Shown here: piece by piece, positions 40,108-50,800 of the stretch
Layout of the letters: the number at the start of each line of letters is the position of its first letter
How positions within the stretch are numbered: the first letter of the stretch is position 1
DNA from: JAOAFZ01 sp964412815
GTDB lineage: Bacteria > Patescibacteriota > Microgenomatia > UBA1406 > GWC2-37-13
Length of the DNA stretch: 64,000 nucleotides
Reading direction: 5' to 3'
Assembly (NCBI GenBank): GCA_964412815.1
Contig: CAYPQF010000032.1
Coordinates: 20,292 to 84,291, forward strand
Program-made: the position numbers and the translations under genes
The notes under the pieces: generated by a model
The model's input: only the letters and a program-made list of their open reading frames with translations
Told to the model about the DNA's origin: nothing
Database searches by the model: none

Positions 40108-42921
40108 TTATGCTGCGTTCAGAATAGTGTTCACCGCGCTGCTGATGCGTTCAAACGCCGTGAGTCGTGTCAGAGTAAAGGTAGGGCCGCTGGTTTCCGC
40201 GCTAATACCTGTCGCGCTCTGCTGTGTGCTGCTGGTTACATTGAACTGGCGCGTCCAGAGTGAGCCGACCAACGTGTAGACTTCGATGGTCGTGCCGTTG
40301 GTACGCACCTCAATCGCATCTACGTTGCCAATATTGGTGACTTTGGTTGCCAGATCAGACGGTGTGCCACTCACCACACTTTGAAGTTCGAGGTCATAGG
40401 CCGTGTTGCCAGCGTTACGACTGACTCGCGCCCGCAGCAGGTTATTGGCATCGGTCTGCCGGAAGTTGAGCGTAGCCGTGTCGTTTGCTGCCGTTGTCCC
40501 ACGCGTGAGACGCAGCACATGTGAACCTGTCGCTGTTCCTGTCTGGATTGTTCCGAAGCTGGACGTGACATTCACCAGCGCCAGCCCGAACTCGGAGTTG
40601 TAAGGCGCGGGCAGGTCAATCACGCGCACGTTGTCGAGCGTGCCAGCGGCGCTGTGGTTGGCAAACAGCACGTAGGTATTCAGGAAGCTGCCCTGCGTAT
40701 CGACCCATTGCAAAATCCAGTCTGAGCCAGATTTGATGTAGATATAGCAGCCGTTGTCGCGCTGCACGATAGCGACAGTGTAGGTCGTGCTGGCAGCCAG
40801 CGCAGTAATGTCGAAGCCTGCCGCCGATGCTCCTGTACGAAGGCGGAACGCGGTCGATGTCGTGTACATGCCATTACTGAGCGCGGGCGCGCCCGACGCG
40901 GCGCTGTTCCAGATCAGCGGGTAGCAGGTCGAGCGTGTGGACATCTGCATGTCGAAGATCAGCGCCAACCCGTTACGTCGAGTCCATGAGCCGGCGTACA
41001 TTGACTGGTCGCCCAGCACAGGCGTTGCCTGCACTGGATAGTTCAGTGCGCCAGAGGAAATGCTGAACTCACCGTCTGTCTCAATGACTGTCCAACTTCC
41101 ACCTGCGGGTTCGGTCATGCGCGGCGATCCAAGCGGGGCGCTGTCGGCGGTCGTGAACTTATCATAGAACAGGTAGGCATGAACGCTCCATGACTCTGTG
41201 TCACTGCCTGCCGCATTGGTGGCAGTGCGTTCCAGCGTCCAGAATCCAGAGTAGGTGTCGGTTACGTTTCCAACCGTCCCGGTGATCGCGCCTGTGTCTG
41301 AGTTAATGCTCAGGCCGTGCCCGACCACTGCCGCACCCGTTGAGTCTTTGACTGCCAACGTAAAAGTAGATGTGCTGCCTGTAACTGTTGGTGCAGCCTG
41401 ACTGTAAGCCTGACCAACAATCGCCTCAGCGGTCGAGGGTGCAGCCGAGGTAATGTCCGGCGCGACAACGAGAACCGCCGTGTCGCTGTCTACGTGCCCA
41501 CCCTTCCCTGTGACACGCACCCAGCGGGATGCGCCTGACGTAAGGGCGCTGGTGACGTGGTTCTCAGTGATCGCCCCGGAGATCGGGCTGGATGTGTCTC
41601 CACTTGTCCCTGAGTACCACTGGTAGGTAAACGGCCCGTCACCGCTCGCCACGACGCTTAAAGATGCCGTGCCACCATTCGCCACATTCTGACTAGCGGG
41701 TTGGGTGGCAATCCCGATCTGGTAGTCGTAGTCGTCCGAGTAAGCGGAGATGCTGTCATCTTCCAGCGCGTAGATGCTGCCCGCCTCACCTGTGCCATTG
41801 TGAACGGTGCTGTCCCCGTAGTAGAGAACGCCCTTGTAGAAGCACAGCACGCGGGCAAACAGGTTTTCACCCATCTCCCACTGACCGAGCAAAACCCAAT
41901 TATCAAGATCGGTCGTCACCCACAGCCGCGCCTTGCCCGTGCTGTCGTTTCCGAGCGCCCAAAGCGCGTCGTTAAACACCACGAAATCTCTGATCTTGAA
42001 GTCATCCCCCATGAAGTCCAACTTGATTGGAGTCGTTCCCGTCAGGCGGTACATGGAGAAAGGCGTGAGTTCAAAGTCGGTAATGGTGCGCCCGGTGATG
42101 TAGACTGTCTCGCCCGCGAACTGCCGCACTTTGGCGATCCGTCCGTAGGCGGGGAGTTCATTGATGACCTCGCCATCAATCGGATCGTCGGGAGCAAGGT
42201 TGAAGCCGCTCGATACCCACTCGTCATTATCCGAGTCGTACTTGAAGGTCATCAGCCAAGGAGATGTGCTGGTGTAGCCTGTTGGCGCAGCGGCCCAAAT
42301 TGAGCCGCTGGTACTGACATACAACTCACCTTCATGCACAAACAACGTCCATGCTCTGAGCGGGCGCGTAGTGATAGCTTCATCGGGGACGTTGTAGATG
42401 GTGAACGTCAGGCCACGATCCGTTGATCGCCCGACAATTGGCCCATTGGTTGATGCTCCAAAGCCGAGCCAAAAGTCGCCTTCAAATTCTACGCCACCTA
42501 GAACGTGAATCTGGTCAACCAGCGTGGCGGGGGAAGTCAGCGTCCATGTCCGGTTGCCCGCGTAGGGATAGATGTTGCCCGTCGTGTCGTCGTCATCGTC
42601 TTGACCGAGCAGCCACATTTTATATGACGCGTAGACCATTTCGTAAAGGGAGTGGTCATCCAACTGCGTTCCTGCGTTGAAATTCGATCCGTCGAAGTCA
42701 TAAACATTGGGAGCGGCACTTCCGCCCGGCCCAATGCTTGTGCCAAGACCGATGAACATATAGTCGTCCCATACTTCGAGCATTTTAATTGAAGCCGCGA
42801 AAGGAGATGACGGATACTCGGTTTGACCGGGACTTCCGATTAGAGTCGGGGCAATAACAGGAAAACTTCCGCCCGCTTCTTCAAAAATTGGAATTCGTAA
42901 AATTAAACTTCTATAATTCAT
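40108..42921 (-). CDS. tail fibre with propeller-like and Ig-like domains
   Basis: 937 residues. Residues about 60-390 hold repeated blades (GRSTDRGLTFTIYNVP, LWVTTDLDNWVLLGQW, FYKGVLYYGDS) like a sialidase or Kelch beta-propeller. Residues about 405-490 match a bacterial Ig domain (TQPASQNVANGGTASLSVVA..PFTYQWY). The next 90 resemble a He_PIG-like Ig fold (VGQAYSQAAPTVTGSTST). Two concanavalin/LamG-like blocks finish the protein. The call rests on domain appearance. It is expected to bind host surface glycans. The 3' two thirds of the gene are GC-rich, the N-terminal part less so. Confidence 0.65.
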   Translation of the reverse strand: MNYRSLILRIPIFEEAGGSFPVIAPTLIGSPGQTEYPSSPFAASIKMLEVWDDYMFIGLGTSIGPGGSAAPNVYDFDGSNFNAGTQLDDHSLYEMVYASYKMWLLGQDDDDDTTGNIYPYAGNRTWTLTSPATLVDQIHVLGGVEFEGDFWLGFGASTNGPIVGRSTDRGLTFTIYNVPDEAITTRPLRAWTLFVHEGELYVSTSGSIWAAAPTGYTSTSPWLMTFKYDSDNDEWVSSGFNLAPDDPIDGEVINELPAYGRIAKVRQFAGETVYITGRTITDFELTPFSMYRLTGTTPIKLDFMGDDFKIRDFVVFNDALWALGNDSTGKARLWVTTDLDNWVLLGQWEMGENLFARVLCFYKGVLYYGDSTVHNGTGEAGSIYALEDDSISAYSDDYDYQIGIATQPASQNVANGGTASLSVVASGDGPFTYQWYSGTSGDTSSPISGAITENHVTSALTSGASRWVRVTGKGGHVDSDTAVLVVAPDITSAAPSTAEAIVGQAYSQAAPTVTGSTSTFTLAVKDSTGAAVVGHGLSINSDTGAITGTVGNVTDTYSGFWTLERTATNAAGSDTESWSVHAYLFYDKFTTADSAPLGSPRMTEPAGGSWTVIETDGEFSISSGALNYPVQATPVLGDQSMYAGSWTRRNGLALIFDMQMSTRSTCYPLIWNSAASGAPALSNGMYTTSTAFRLRTGASAAGFDITALAASTTYTVAIVQRDNGCYIYIKSGSDWILQWVDTQGSFLNTYVLFANHSAAGTLDNVRVIDLPAPYNSEFGLALVNVTSSFGTIQTGTATGSHVLRLTRGTTAANDTATLNFRQTDANNLLRARVSRNAGNTAYDLELQSVVSGTPSDLATKVTNIGNVDAIEVRTNGTTIEVYTLVGSLWTRQFNVTSSTQQSATGISAETSGPTFTLTRLTAFERISSAVNTILNAA

Positions 42922-42922
42922 A

Positions 42923-43774
42923 TTAAATCCCCATTAGAACGTTTCCATCGGCGTCAACAAGGATTTGTCCATCGATGTCGGTAAGGATTGAATTAATCAA
43001 ATCTTCGCCGTTCCAATTGTTCATCCCTGTGGCAATGGGGTAAAGCGCTTCAAAATTATTTTCAACTAAGTTTGTCTGACCATAGTGTAAATTGACTGCG
43101 GTCAAAGGGATATAACGCTGCGATAATAGATCGATGTCTTCAACAAACTCAATGCCAAGTGTCGAACCGTCATCATAATCTGTTCCGTCTACAACAATGA
43201 GTTCGTGCGGGTCAGTCGTAGTATCGATGCAGACAACTGACCAGCGCTGCATGTCGGGAGTTGTTGGAACGTTTGCAGACAGGCTTAACTGCGTAGATGG
43301 AAGGTAGTAAAGAACGCCGTTCCAATCATAGCGACCGCCGCGAACAAACACCGTTAAGGAAGTATCGTCAACTTTATGGACTGACAATTGTTCAAGCAGG
43401 CGGATGTCGATTGGAAAAGCCATACCGCTGTAGCGGCGGTGATGATGCTTGCCGACATTAAAGTTGCCCGCTTCTTCCAATAGAGCTAAGTTTTCAGCGG
43501 TGTTTAAAGCGCCGATAATGATCAGTTCGCGGGTTTGTGGATCGTTAGCAACTTCAACAAGCAGTCGGGGGATGGGTGGAACGCGGCCTTGGTGCAGTAC
43601 AGCCGTAGCGGATCGGTCTTCAAACACAACCCAATATTTGCGTGAGTCGCCGTCTACTTCGACTTGAAATGTGCCGCCAGTTGGTCGATAACCAAGCCTG
43701 CCAATCAGCGGCTTTTTTCGGTTCTTTAGCTTTCGAGCGGCGTTTTCAAAGTCTCTAAAATATCGTTGCGTCAT
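42923..43774 (-). CDS. tail/baseplate-associated protein, 283 aa
   Basis: 283 residues, overlapping the upstream baseplate gene by 4 bases. The N-terminal part is basic and helical (FENAARKLKNRKKPLIGRLGY); the rest is strand-rich, ending in DIDGQILVDADGNVLMG. No family recognised. Its position between baseplate and fibre genes supports a tail-tip connector or fibre-attachment role. Confidence 0.6.
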   Translation of the reverse strand: MTQRYFRDFENAARKLKNRKKPLIGRLGYRPTGGTFQVEVDGDSRKYWVVFEDRSATAVLHQGRVPPIPRLLVEVANDPQTRELIIIGALNTAENLALLEEAGNFNVGKHHHRRYSGMAFPIDIRLLEQLSVHKVDDTSLTVFVRGGRYDWNGVLYYLPSTQLSLSANVPTTPDMQRWSVVCIDTTTDPHELIVVDGTDYDDGSTLGIEFVEDIDLLSQRYIPLTAVNLHYGQTNLVENNFEALYPIATGMNNWNGEDLINSILTDIDGQILVDADGNVLMGI

Positions 43775-46700
43775 GGCGACCCCGCTATGAAAAAGGCTGC
43801 TTGCGAACCAGCCAGCGTTGTTCCCATATTCTGACTTTTAACTTCCCACGTCTGACCGCCGTCTCTGGTGAAAATTAAGCTGTGCGGGGCGGTAACTGGA
43901 TTATACATAAAGAAGGTGTTACGGTCGTTTGAGGCAATCGCACACGCTCCGTATGAGCCGCCGCCGGGGAAGTTGGTCATCTCGAACCACGTATTACCGC
44001 CGTCTCGTGTTAAGAAGTTTTTAACAACGGTGTTAGCGGCGTTTGCGCCGCAAACGATCATAGTGTTGCGGTCGATTTTACAGGACGAAACAGCATTTTT
44101 GTAGGTTGGCACATATGGCGTGCCGGAAACAATCGGCGTAATATTCGTTGAATTGCGGTAAAATCGATGTGGGTTTAAAATACTAAAGTAGATTGTTCTA
44201 TCGTTTGTGTTGTTGTGATACGGAATATGAAACAACACAATTTCGTGGTGGTTATTTGCGTCAGCCTGTAGAATACCTAATCCATAAGGCGGGCTGGAAT
44301 AGTAGGTTGCGCCACCATTGGCGCTTTTATAGCCCCTAAAAATCCAGTCTTCTTCGGGATCAGTGGCGGCGTTTGTAGACGCTAGGCCGCTGACATAGAC
44401 GGTATTATTCTGATGAACCGACACACCGACATCGCCGGGAAGAAGTAAGCGTTCTGGAAAAATGTCATAGTAAGAGGTTTTTCCAACCGTCCAGCTTACG
44501 CCGCCGTTGGTTGTTCGATAGACTTTAGCGGGCATCCAGTAATAAGTCGGGTCAGTCGTGGACTGTTTGTATCCGCGTGTAACAAGATAAGCTTGATTTT
44601 TGAACCGACGCGAAGACCTTAAAAAGCCAACGCCGCCTTGACCACCAATGTTTAAGAAGTTAGTATCAACTTCTGTTTGATAATTTGTCCAAAGCGGCGT
44701 CCCAAAGATGTTTAAAAGTCTGCCAAAAATCACCACTGAAGCGGGCGAAGCTTGGTGCGATCCGCAGATATACGCATTGACGTAGCCCGATCCATCGACA
44801 TAGGCCGGGGAGAACCAATCAACATCTCCATCGCGGGCATAGGTGAAAAGATTGGGCGCGGAAGAATTTGGGGCGTTTATAATCTCCCAATCTGGCCCGC
44901 CATCTGCGGCGCGTTTTGAAAAGTTAAACGTTCGAATAATTTTAAGCTCTGTACCGGAGTTCGATTTAAAAACAAAAGCGATCTTATCTAACTCCGCTGC
45001 CAGTTCTTCGGGCTGTTCCGGTTCAGCGGCAATGTCGGGAAACGGGTTGTCGTCGGTAACAGGTTGTGTCGTCTCTAAAATAACCGTTTCTCCGGGAAGT
45101 CCGTCAGTAACTTTCTTTAAACTCAGCGTAATCGTCTTTGGAAGCCGTCTTGGTTCGTTTGTGTGCGCGACACTGACCGATTCAACCGTAAACTGATCGT
45201 TCACAGTCAAGTCCCTCAGATTGTCGTCGCTAAAAGCAACCAACACAGGTTCGTTCCAGCACGGCTCAATAAAATCGAAGTTGCCTAACAGCGTAATAGA
45301 GAATTCAAGCCATAAGCTGTCTTGCTGCGCCCAATAATGCCCGATTAGTTTATTAAGTTTGTCTTGACCTTCTGCAACAGAAAGATATTGGCCGGGAGCG
45401 GTTGACCGCTGGTCTCCCGCTGAGTTCACACGTCCCGGCCCGATAGACCGAAAACCAGTTGATGTCGTACCGTCATAGGTAAAACCATCAATTGTAACCG
45501 ATCCAACCTCTCTCTGCTTCTTCGTCTGTGGAACAAGCCCCTGAGAATCTCCCCACATATCTTTGGAGATAATAACTGTCGTGTCTCTCGTCCTGTCGCC
45601 AACTTCCAGATAGTTAATATCTTCAACCATCCAAATGTTGCCAAGTGAATCTGTGCCAAGCTTAGACAGGTGCGAGAAACTGGCGACTTCTTTTGCTTGC
45701 CCCCAAATTGTTGAATCTGACCATTCCAATGTTTGAACTGCGTTTCGTACCGTCGTTGGGTAGAAATTGCTGACTGTTAGTGCAGTTGAGTATTCCCGCA
45801 AGATGTAATGAACAGCAAGTTCTACGTTCAGAACATCCATTTCGTACCAACTTTCGCCGTTAGCACGATGTTCAAGTCGCTGTACGAATCCTTGCAGTTT
45901 GTTTAACAAGCCCGCGCCCGAAAGGGTCGTAATTGTGTAACGGCTGTTAACCATTTTCAGCGTTGTCGTGTCTCTGTCAACGCGGCCCAAATACTGTGAA
46001 ATATAGCTGTCAGGAACAGAGACTTGTGTTGGCCCAACAAAAGCTTCTTCCCAATAACAGATCAGTCCAACGTCCCAGAAAAACTCCTGCCCTGCATCTG
46101 TGTCTAAGCCGAAGATTTCAAAATCCATCGCTCGGCTTTCAGAGCGGTCGTCTCGAACAACTGTGAAGCTGTCAAACGGCGGATTGTTTTCGTCATGTAC
46201 CCAGATCGGCATACGGCGTGTGTGTGTAGATCCAGCGCTGTCCGTAACGGTTAGAGTAATCCACCGAAATACGCCAGTAGCTACGCTAAACCGAACAGTG
46301 ATTTGCGGTGTCGAAGTAGATCCGACTGTGATCGTACCGCCATTAACGCCCCACGAATAACCTGTAATTGTTGCGCCTTGTTTCATCGCAACTGAAGTCG
46401 AAGCGTCGAGTTGAACGGTGCGGTAAGTTTGTCCTGCGTCTACCCACCCGGCCAGTTTAACATTGCGTGTTCCAGACTCAGTGATGTTTGCTTGCGGTTG
46501 AACATTGACATTTTGTTCGTCGTGAACTATGTCGTAATCGTGACGTTCAAGAAAATTGTTATAAAACGACGACCCGCCAGTTTTAACCGCGATCAGTCGT
46601 GGCTTTACCTGCCAAATCCGATAGTCTTCGATGATCGTAAGATACACGCCATCAGCTAAGTGCGATTCAGCTACCGAGATTTCTTCTGTATAAAACACAA

Positions 46701-46977
46701 ATCCAGCCGGAACTTTTCGAACGCGGCAGATACCAAAATCGCTTATTTCAGGAGAACTGCCGATAAGAGCAGTTTGCCCTGCAACAATATCGGCTGGATT
46801 TCCAGAAATCAGGGCATAATCAAACTCATAAACCCCTAGTGTTTGGTCGTCTCGTCTCGGGTCGCCCACAACGCGAACTACGCACACGACGGTTTTCGGT
46901 GCGAGAGAAAGGTGGCGGATAACTGTTTGAGGGTAAGACTTAAAAAGTCCGAGGTCTTCGCCGGAAATCTGAGGCAT
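43771..46977 (-). CDS. baseplate/tail tip protein with PKD-like and BNR propeller domains
   Basis: 1068 residues. Residues about 10-130 and 260-640 look like a siphovirus baseplate hub (LLNKLQGFVQRLEHRANGES.., DKLNKLIGHYWAQQDSLW..). Residues about 165-270 form a PKD-like Ig fold (TITGYSWGVNGGTITVGST..). The C-terminal 400 residues carry BNR/Asp-box repeats, e.g. VYRTTNGGVSWTVG, FLTRDGGNTWFEM and IFTRDGGQTWEVK, which mark a sialidase-like beta-propeller. In phage tails such propellers bind sugars or cut glycans. It directly follows two small tail genes downstream of the tape measure gene, where the distal tail and hub are expected. Confidence 0.72.
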   Translation of the reverse strand: MPQISGEDLGLFKSYPQTVIRHLSLAPKTVVCVVRVVGDPRRDDQTLGVYEFDYALISGNPADIVAGQTALIGSSPEISDFGICRVRKVPAGFVFYTEEISVAESHLADGVYLTIIEDYRIWQVKPRLIAVKTGGSSFYNNFLERHDYDIVHDEQNVNVQPQANITESGTRNVKLAGWVDAGQTYRTVQLDASTSVAMKQGATITGYSWGVNGGTITVGSTSTPQITVRFSVATGVFRWITLTVTDSAGSTHTRRMPIWVHDENNPPFDSFTVVRDDRSESRAMDFEIFGLDTDAGQEFFWDVGLICYWEEAFVGPTQVSVPDSYISQYLGRVDRDTTTLKMVNSRYTITTLSGAGLLNKLQGFVQRLEHRANGESWYEMDVLNVELAVHYILREYSTALTVSNFYPTTVRNAVQTLEWSDSTIWGQAKEVASFSHLSKLGTDSLGNIWMVEDINYLEVGDRTRDTTVIISKDMWGDSQGLVPQTKKQREVGSVTIDGFTYDGTTSTGFRSIGPGRVNSAGDQRSTAPGQYLSVAEGQDKLNKLIGHYWAQQDSLWLEFSITLLGNFDFIEPCWNEPVLVAFSDDNLRDLTVNDQFTVESVSVAHTNEPRRLPKTITLSLKKVTDGLPGETVILETTQPVTDDNPFPDIAAEPEQPEELAAELDKIAFVFKSNSGTELKIIRTFNFSKRAADGGPDWEIINAPNSSAPNLFTYARDGDVDWFSPAYVDGSGYVNAYICGSHQASPASVVIFGRLLNIFGTPLWTNYQTEVDTNFLNIGGQGGVGFLRSSRRFKNQAYLVTRGYKQSTTDPTYYWMPAKVYRTTNGGVSWTVGKTSYYDIFPERLLLPGDVGVSVHQNNTVYVSGLASTNAATDPEEDWIFRGYKSANGGATYYSSPPYGLGILQADANNHHEIVLFHIPYHNNTNDRTIYFSILNPHRFYRNSTNITPIVSGTPYVPTYKNAVSSCKIDRNTMIVCGANAANTVVKNFLTRDGGNTWFEMTNFPGGGSYGACAIASNDRNTFFMYNPVTAPHSLIFTRDGGQTWEVKSQNMGTTLAGSQAAFFIAGSP

Positions 46978-47390
46978 TAGAGTTCTACCAGATCAATGAA
47001 TTCAAATTCTATCTCACGCCAATCACCCGCTATAAAGCGGTCGCGGGTGATCGTAGGCCACAACATCGTTGCGTTGTAGTCTTTCCAATCTTTCGTAGGC
47101 GGATAGTAAGTTCGGACAGTGACGAGAACATCCGGTTGCCCCAGAAAGATCGTACTTCTAAAATAATCTAATTCGTCTTCAGTAAGAATTGGAAACAGCC
47201 AACGTGCAGTAGGCAGAGAAACAGAAAGTCTTCGGCGTGAGCCGTTGATTTCGTATTCACTCTCTGCAAAATCAACCAGTAAGATACGATCTCGATAGAC
47301 TTCCAGAAGTGGCGGCGACAATTCTGGAAGTCGTTTTAATGACGCCTGTTGGCTGTGGCCTACGGCCAGTTCTGGAAAGTCTCTATTCAT
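46977..47390 (-). CDS. small tail protein, 137 aa
   Basis: It overlaps both neighbours by one base (ATGA-type couplings). The protein is strand-rich (DILLVDFAESEYEING..RRRLSVSLPTARWLF). Position just after the tape measure gene suggests a distal tail or tail-tip component, but I recognise no Dit signature. Confidence 0.62.
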   Translation of the reverse strand: MNRDFPELAVGHSQQASLKRLPELSPPLLEVYRDRILLVDFAESEYEINGSRRRLSVSLPTARWLFPILTEDELDYFRSTIFLGQPDVLVTVRTYYPPTKDWKDYNATMLWPTITRDRFIAGDWREIEFEFIDLVEL

Positions 47391-47782
47391 TAGATTAAGA
47401 ACAGTACTTCAAGCGACCGAGCAGCCGCCTGATTGAGCGCCGCGCCAGCGCCGTCCAAAGACTCTAGCTTTAGATACTCTGCCGCACCGAGTATCCAGAG
47501 TTCGGGCGGGGCGATCACCCACGCGCCTGCGTCTGATGCCGGGATATTCTCAATAACAACCCGCGTATAATCAGATTTGAGCACAGGATAATAGTCGCTG
47601 CCGTTATGACTGATTAAAAATCCAATACTGCCAGCCGTCCAGTCAGCCGGAAAGCGAACCGCCATCCCACGAGCACCGCGATTAGCGATGTCAATAGGAA
47701 GTGATTCCGACGCATCTTCAGCAATCGATGTACCGGACTTATACTGGCTGATTGGAAATAAGTAAGTGGTATTTGCAAACAT
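47390..47782 (-). CDS. small tail protein, 130 aa
   Basis: First gene downstream of the consensus promoter at 47797-47825. Strand-rich, soluble (YYPVLKSDYTRVVIENIPAS). Family not recognised. Being the first gene after the tape measure gene suggests a tail-tip protein. Confidence 0.6.
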   Translation of the reverse strand: MFANTTYLFPISQYKSGTSIAEDASESLPIDIANRGARGMAVRFPADWTAGSIGFLISHNGSDYYPVLKSDYTRVVIENIPASDAGAWVIAPPELWILGAAEYLKLESLDGAGAALNQAAARSLEVLFLI

Positions 47783-47796
47783 GTTAGCCTCTAATT

Positions 47797-47825
47797 ATTA
47801 TAGCGTATTTTTGGGCTGCTGTCAA
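47797..47825 (-). promoter_or_regulatory. full-consensus sigma-70 promoter at the end of the tape measure gene
   Basis: On the minus strand: TTGACA (47825-47820), 17 bases, TATAAT (47802-47797). Both boxes are perfect. The -35 overlaps the stop of the tape measure gene. It should give extra transcription of the tail-tip and fibre genes. Confidence 0.85.
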
Positions 47826-50800
47826 TCAGCAGCAGCCCGTTCCATACGTTTTGTTAACTCTGGCACAATGATTTCAACTGCCGATTTTGCGATTTCGTCT
47901 GCGCTCATATTTGCGCTGGGAACAGTGATGTTGATAATATTGCTAATTCGATTGCCGCCAAAGAAATTGCTTGAGAGCGGCTGTCGAACAGCCGATGCAG
48001 GCAGCACAACTTCTCTAGGATGAAGCATCGCTAAACCGCCCGTAGGCGTAAAGCCGCCTCGGGCAAATGGCGTAGGCAGCGGGCTTCCACCCCCGCCTGT
48101 ACCGCCACCTTGCTGAATTGGAGCAGCTTTGACAGGCTTTTTCTTAAGGCCGAAGTCAAGACCGAGACCTAAGTTGTTCAGAGCCGTTTGAACTTTAGTT
48201 GCGACATCGATAACATAATTATGTAGTGCCGTTGCAACATCGCCAACTTGCCCCATTGCAGCAATTTCATCGGCAACAGCGCGACCAACAATCCGAGATC
48301 GTTCTTCGCTCCCTGCCCGTGTTGCGGCCGTTTGAGCGGCCTCCCCTTCTTGAGTAGCCGCAAGCTGTTCAGCTTCGCCCGCTTGAGTAGCAGCAAGCTG
48401 TTCAGCGTTAGCTTGGGCGATGATTTCATTCATCTGCCGTTCTTCTTCACGCTGTTCTGCCAGCTTTGCAATTAACTCAGTGGCTCGTTCTACCCGCCGA
48501 GCCTCAATTTCAGCCCGCTCAAGTCGAAGATCTTCTTGACGACGCGCTTCTTCTAGTGCCTGATCTTCGTAAGCGCGTCGGCGTTCTTTTTCTTGTTCTT
48601 CAACAGCCTGACGAGCCGACGCCGCATTTCGAGTTGCCACTGCGTCTAAAATTTGTGCCTGTCCATCTTCTTCGGCGCGAAGACGGGCAATACTGAAGTC
48701 TTGCAGATCACGCAGCCGCTCTTGATTGAATTTACGAACGGCCTCTGCATCGCGTTCTCTGGCTTCTTTATCATTGTCTTGGATTGTTTTAATGGTATCA
48801 GCGATTTGTTCTGCAAGACGTTTTAAGTTTTGTTTTGCCTGTCTAGGCGTAATTACTTCTTCTTCGTCCTCGCCAACATCGTCGTCTGTTCCCGAAATAG
48901 CTGCTAACCGCGCCAAAAGTGTTGTTCGTTCTGCTGTCGGCGCTGCCGGAGCGGTGGCACGTCCGACGATATTCACCATATCGCCCATCGCTTGACCAGT
49001 AAACAGCAGCGTTCTGCCGTCAGCAAACGTTGCAACTTCAGGATTGGGCGTATCGTGAACTTCATAGGTACTGTAGGGTTGGAGTTTACCACCGCTGGCT
49101 CGACCGGGAGTACGATCAAAACCGCCGCCGAGAAACTCAAGCCCGGTTCTTGTCCGTCGCCGTCCCGGCGGTAAAACTTCGGTGCGTACTTCAATGACCG
49201 GATCAGCCGCCTCGACTTCTTCAATGGCCGTTTCAACTTCGGATCGCAACTGATCGGCTTCAACACGAGAAGCAATAGGAATTTCCAAGAAACTTTCAGA
49301 GATAAGTGGGTTGACATTAAGCGAATCTAAGAAAGCTTTAATTTCATCTACGGTTGCAGAAGCGTCTAGCCCAAGTAATTCTGGCGCGAGTCCTTCTGTT
49401 CTAAAGATGTTCGCAAAACTTTCAATAAATTGCGCTTTTTGGCTGTCCGACAAACCTCCAAGAACATCGTCAAAAAGACCCGCTTGCTCCAAAACCCTGA
49501 AAATATTTAGCCGCTCTTGACCGCCAAGCGCAGACAGCGCGGTCGGATCGTTGAATATGGCTAGAGCTTCTTGGACAATTTTATCGCGATTAAGAATGAG
49601 CGACGACCTAAGCGCTTCAAGATTGCTGCCTGTCGGCCCTTCTCCAATAGAACTTGCAATTGCGTCGAAAAGAGGCTGTCCAACGTTACTATCAAATGCA
49701 CTTTTAATACGATTTAACTGATCTGGATCGGAGATACGAGCAGACGCAAGGATGTCTGCAATGGCAATGTTGATCTTTGCAATGAAATCGCCAATGAGCG
49801 CATATAGCTGCGCAAAAATGTAATTGAACAAACCTCCGAACAGTGTTAATGCTTGATCAACGGCCGTTCGCGCTTGATTGGGGTCAATGCCCAACAATTC
49901 TAGCAAAGGACTTATCAGATCCGTAATCGTAAGTAAGAAGTTTCTTACAAAGTCTATTGCAACTGAGAAAACATTGTTCTGATTACCGATATTTGCCAGC
50001 GTTTCGCCAATCGCTTTGACCGCAGAAAGAATTGTCACAACTGCCGCCAGCGGCCCAAGAACGGTTGTAATTGCGCTTCCGGCCAAGCCTAAAATGAACG
50101 TTCTAAGCTGGAATAGTACCGCCCCAAGCACGCCGACAGCGACTGGATTTAAGTTGGTCACTTCATCAATAAAAACTTTAATGCCGTCGATCAAAGAAAC
50201 AAACGCGTCGATTGGGAGCGTAGCCAAGTTACCGATAACGTCTGCAATTGTCTTAAACAAATCGGTGTCAAGCGCGTTGCCGATGTCAACCAAAAAGCCG
50301 AGATTAAGCGTTGTTCCAAGTTCGCGTAAACGGTCAGGCAGCGAAGCGATCAGGTTGCTAATATCGGTTGCAAGTGCGTTTAAGAATTCTTCAAAGCGTT
50401 CTTCACTGAAACCGAAATCAATAATGTCGGCCAGCGAATCAAGGAAGTTGATACTGAGCGTGTCGCCAAGCTCACGAAGACGTGTCGGGATGCTTTCGAT
50501 CACCGAAGCAAAGACGCTAGAAATCGCATCTCCAATGACAGAAATAATCTGACCAAAGTCACCTGTCTGGAACGCCGTTCCAAGTTCGCCTAAGAAGCTC
50601 GACTTAAAAATGTCGCCTAGGTCAATAAATAGCTGACCTAAGTTGCCAAGAATAGCCTCGCCTAAGTCTTTGCCTTCTAATAGATCAAACAGAAGGCCAA
50701 GACCGCCTCGTACCAACGCTTCAAACGATTCCCCTAAGATGCCTACCGCAGTTGCCGCTTCTTCAAATCCCAACCCTGTTAAAACTGTCTCTAACAATTT

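Noticed and set aside
39595..40263. 222-codon plus-strand frame opposite the beta-helix and fibre genes
   Set aside because: Antisense frame in GC-rich DNA crossing two real minus-strand genes; not a protein-like sequence.
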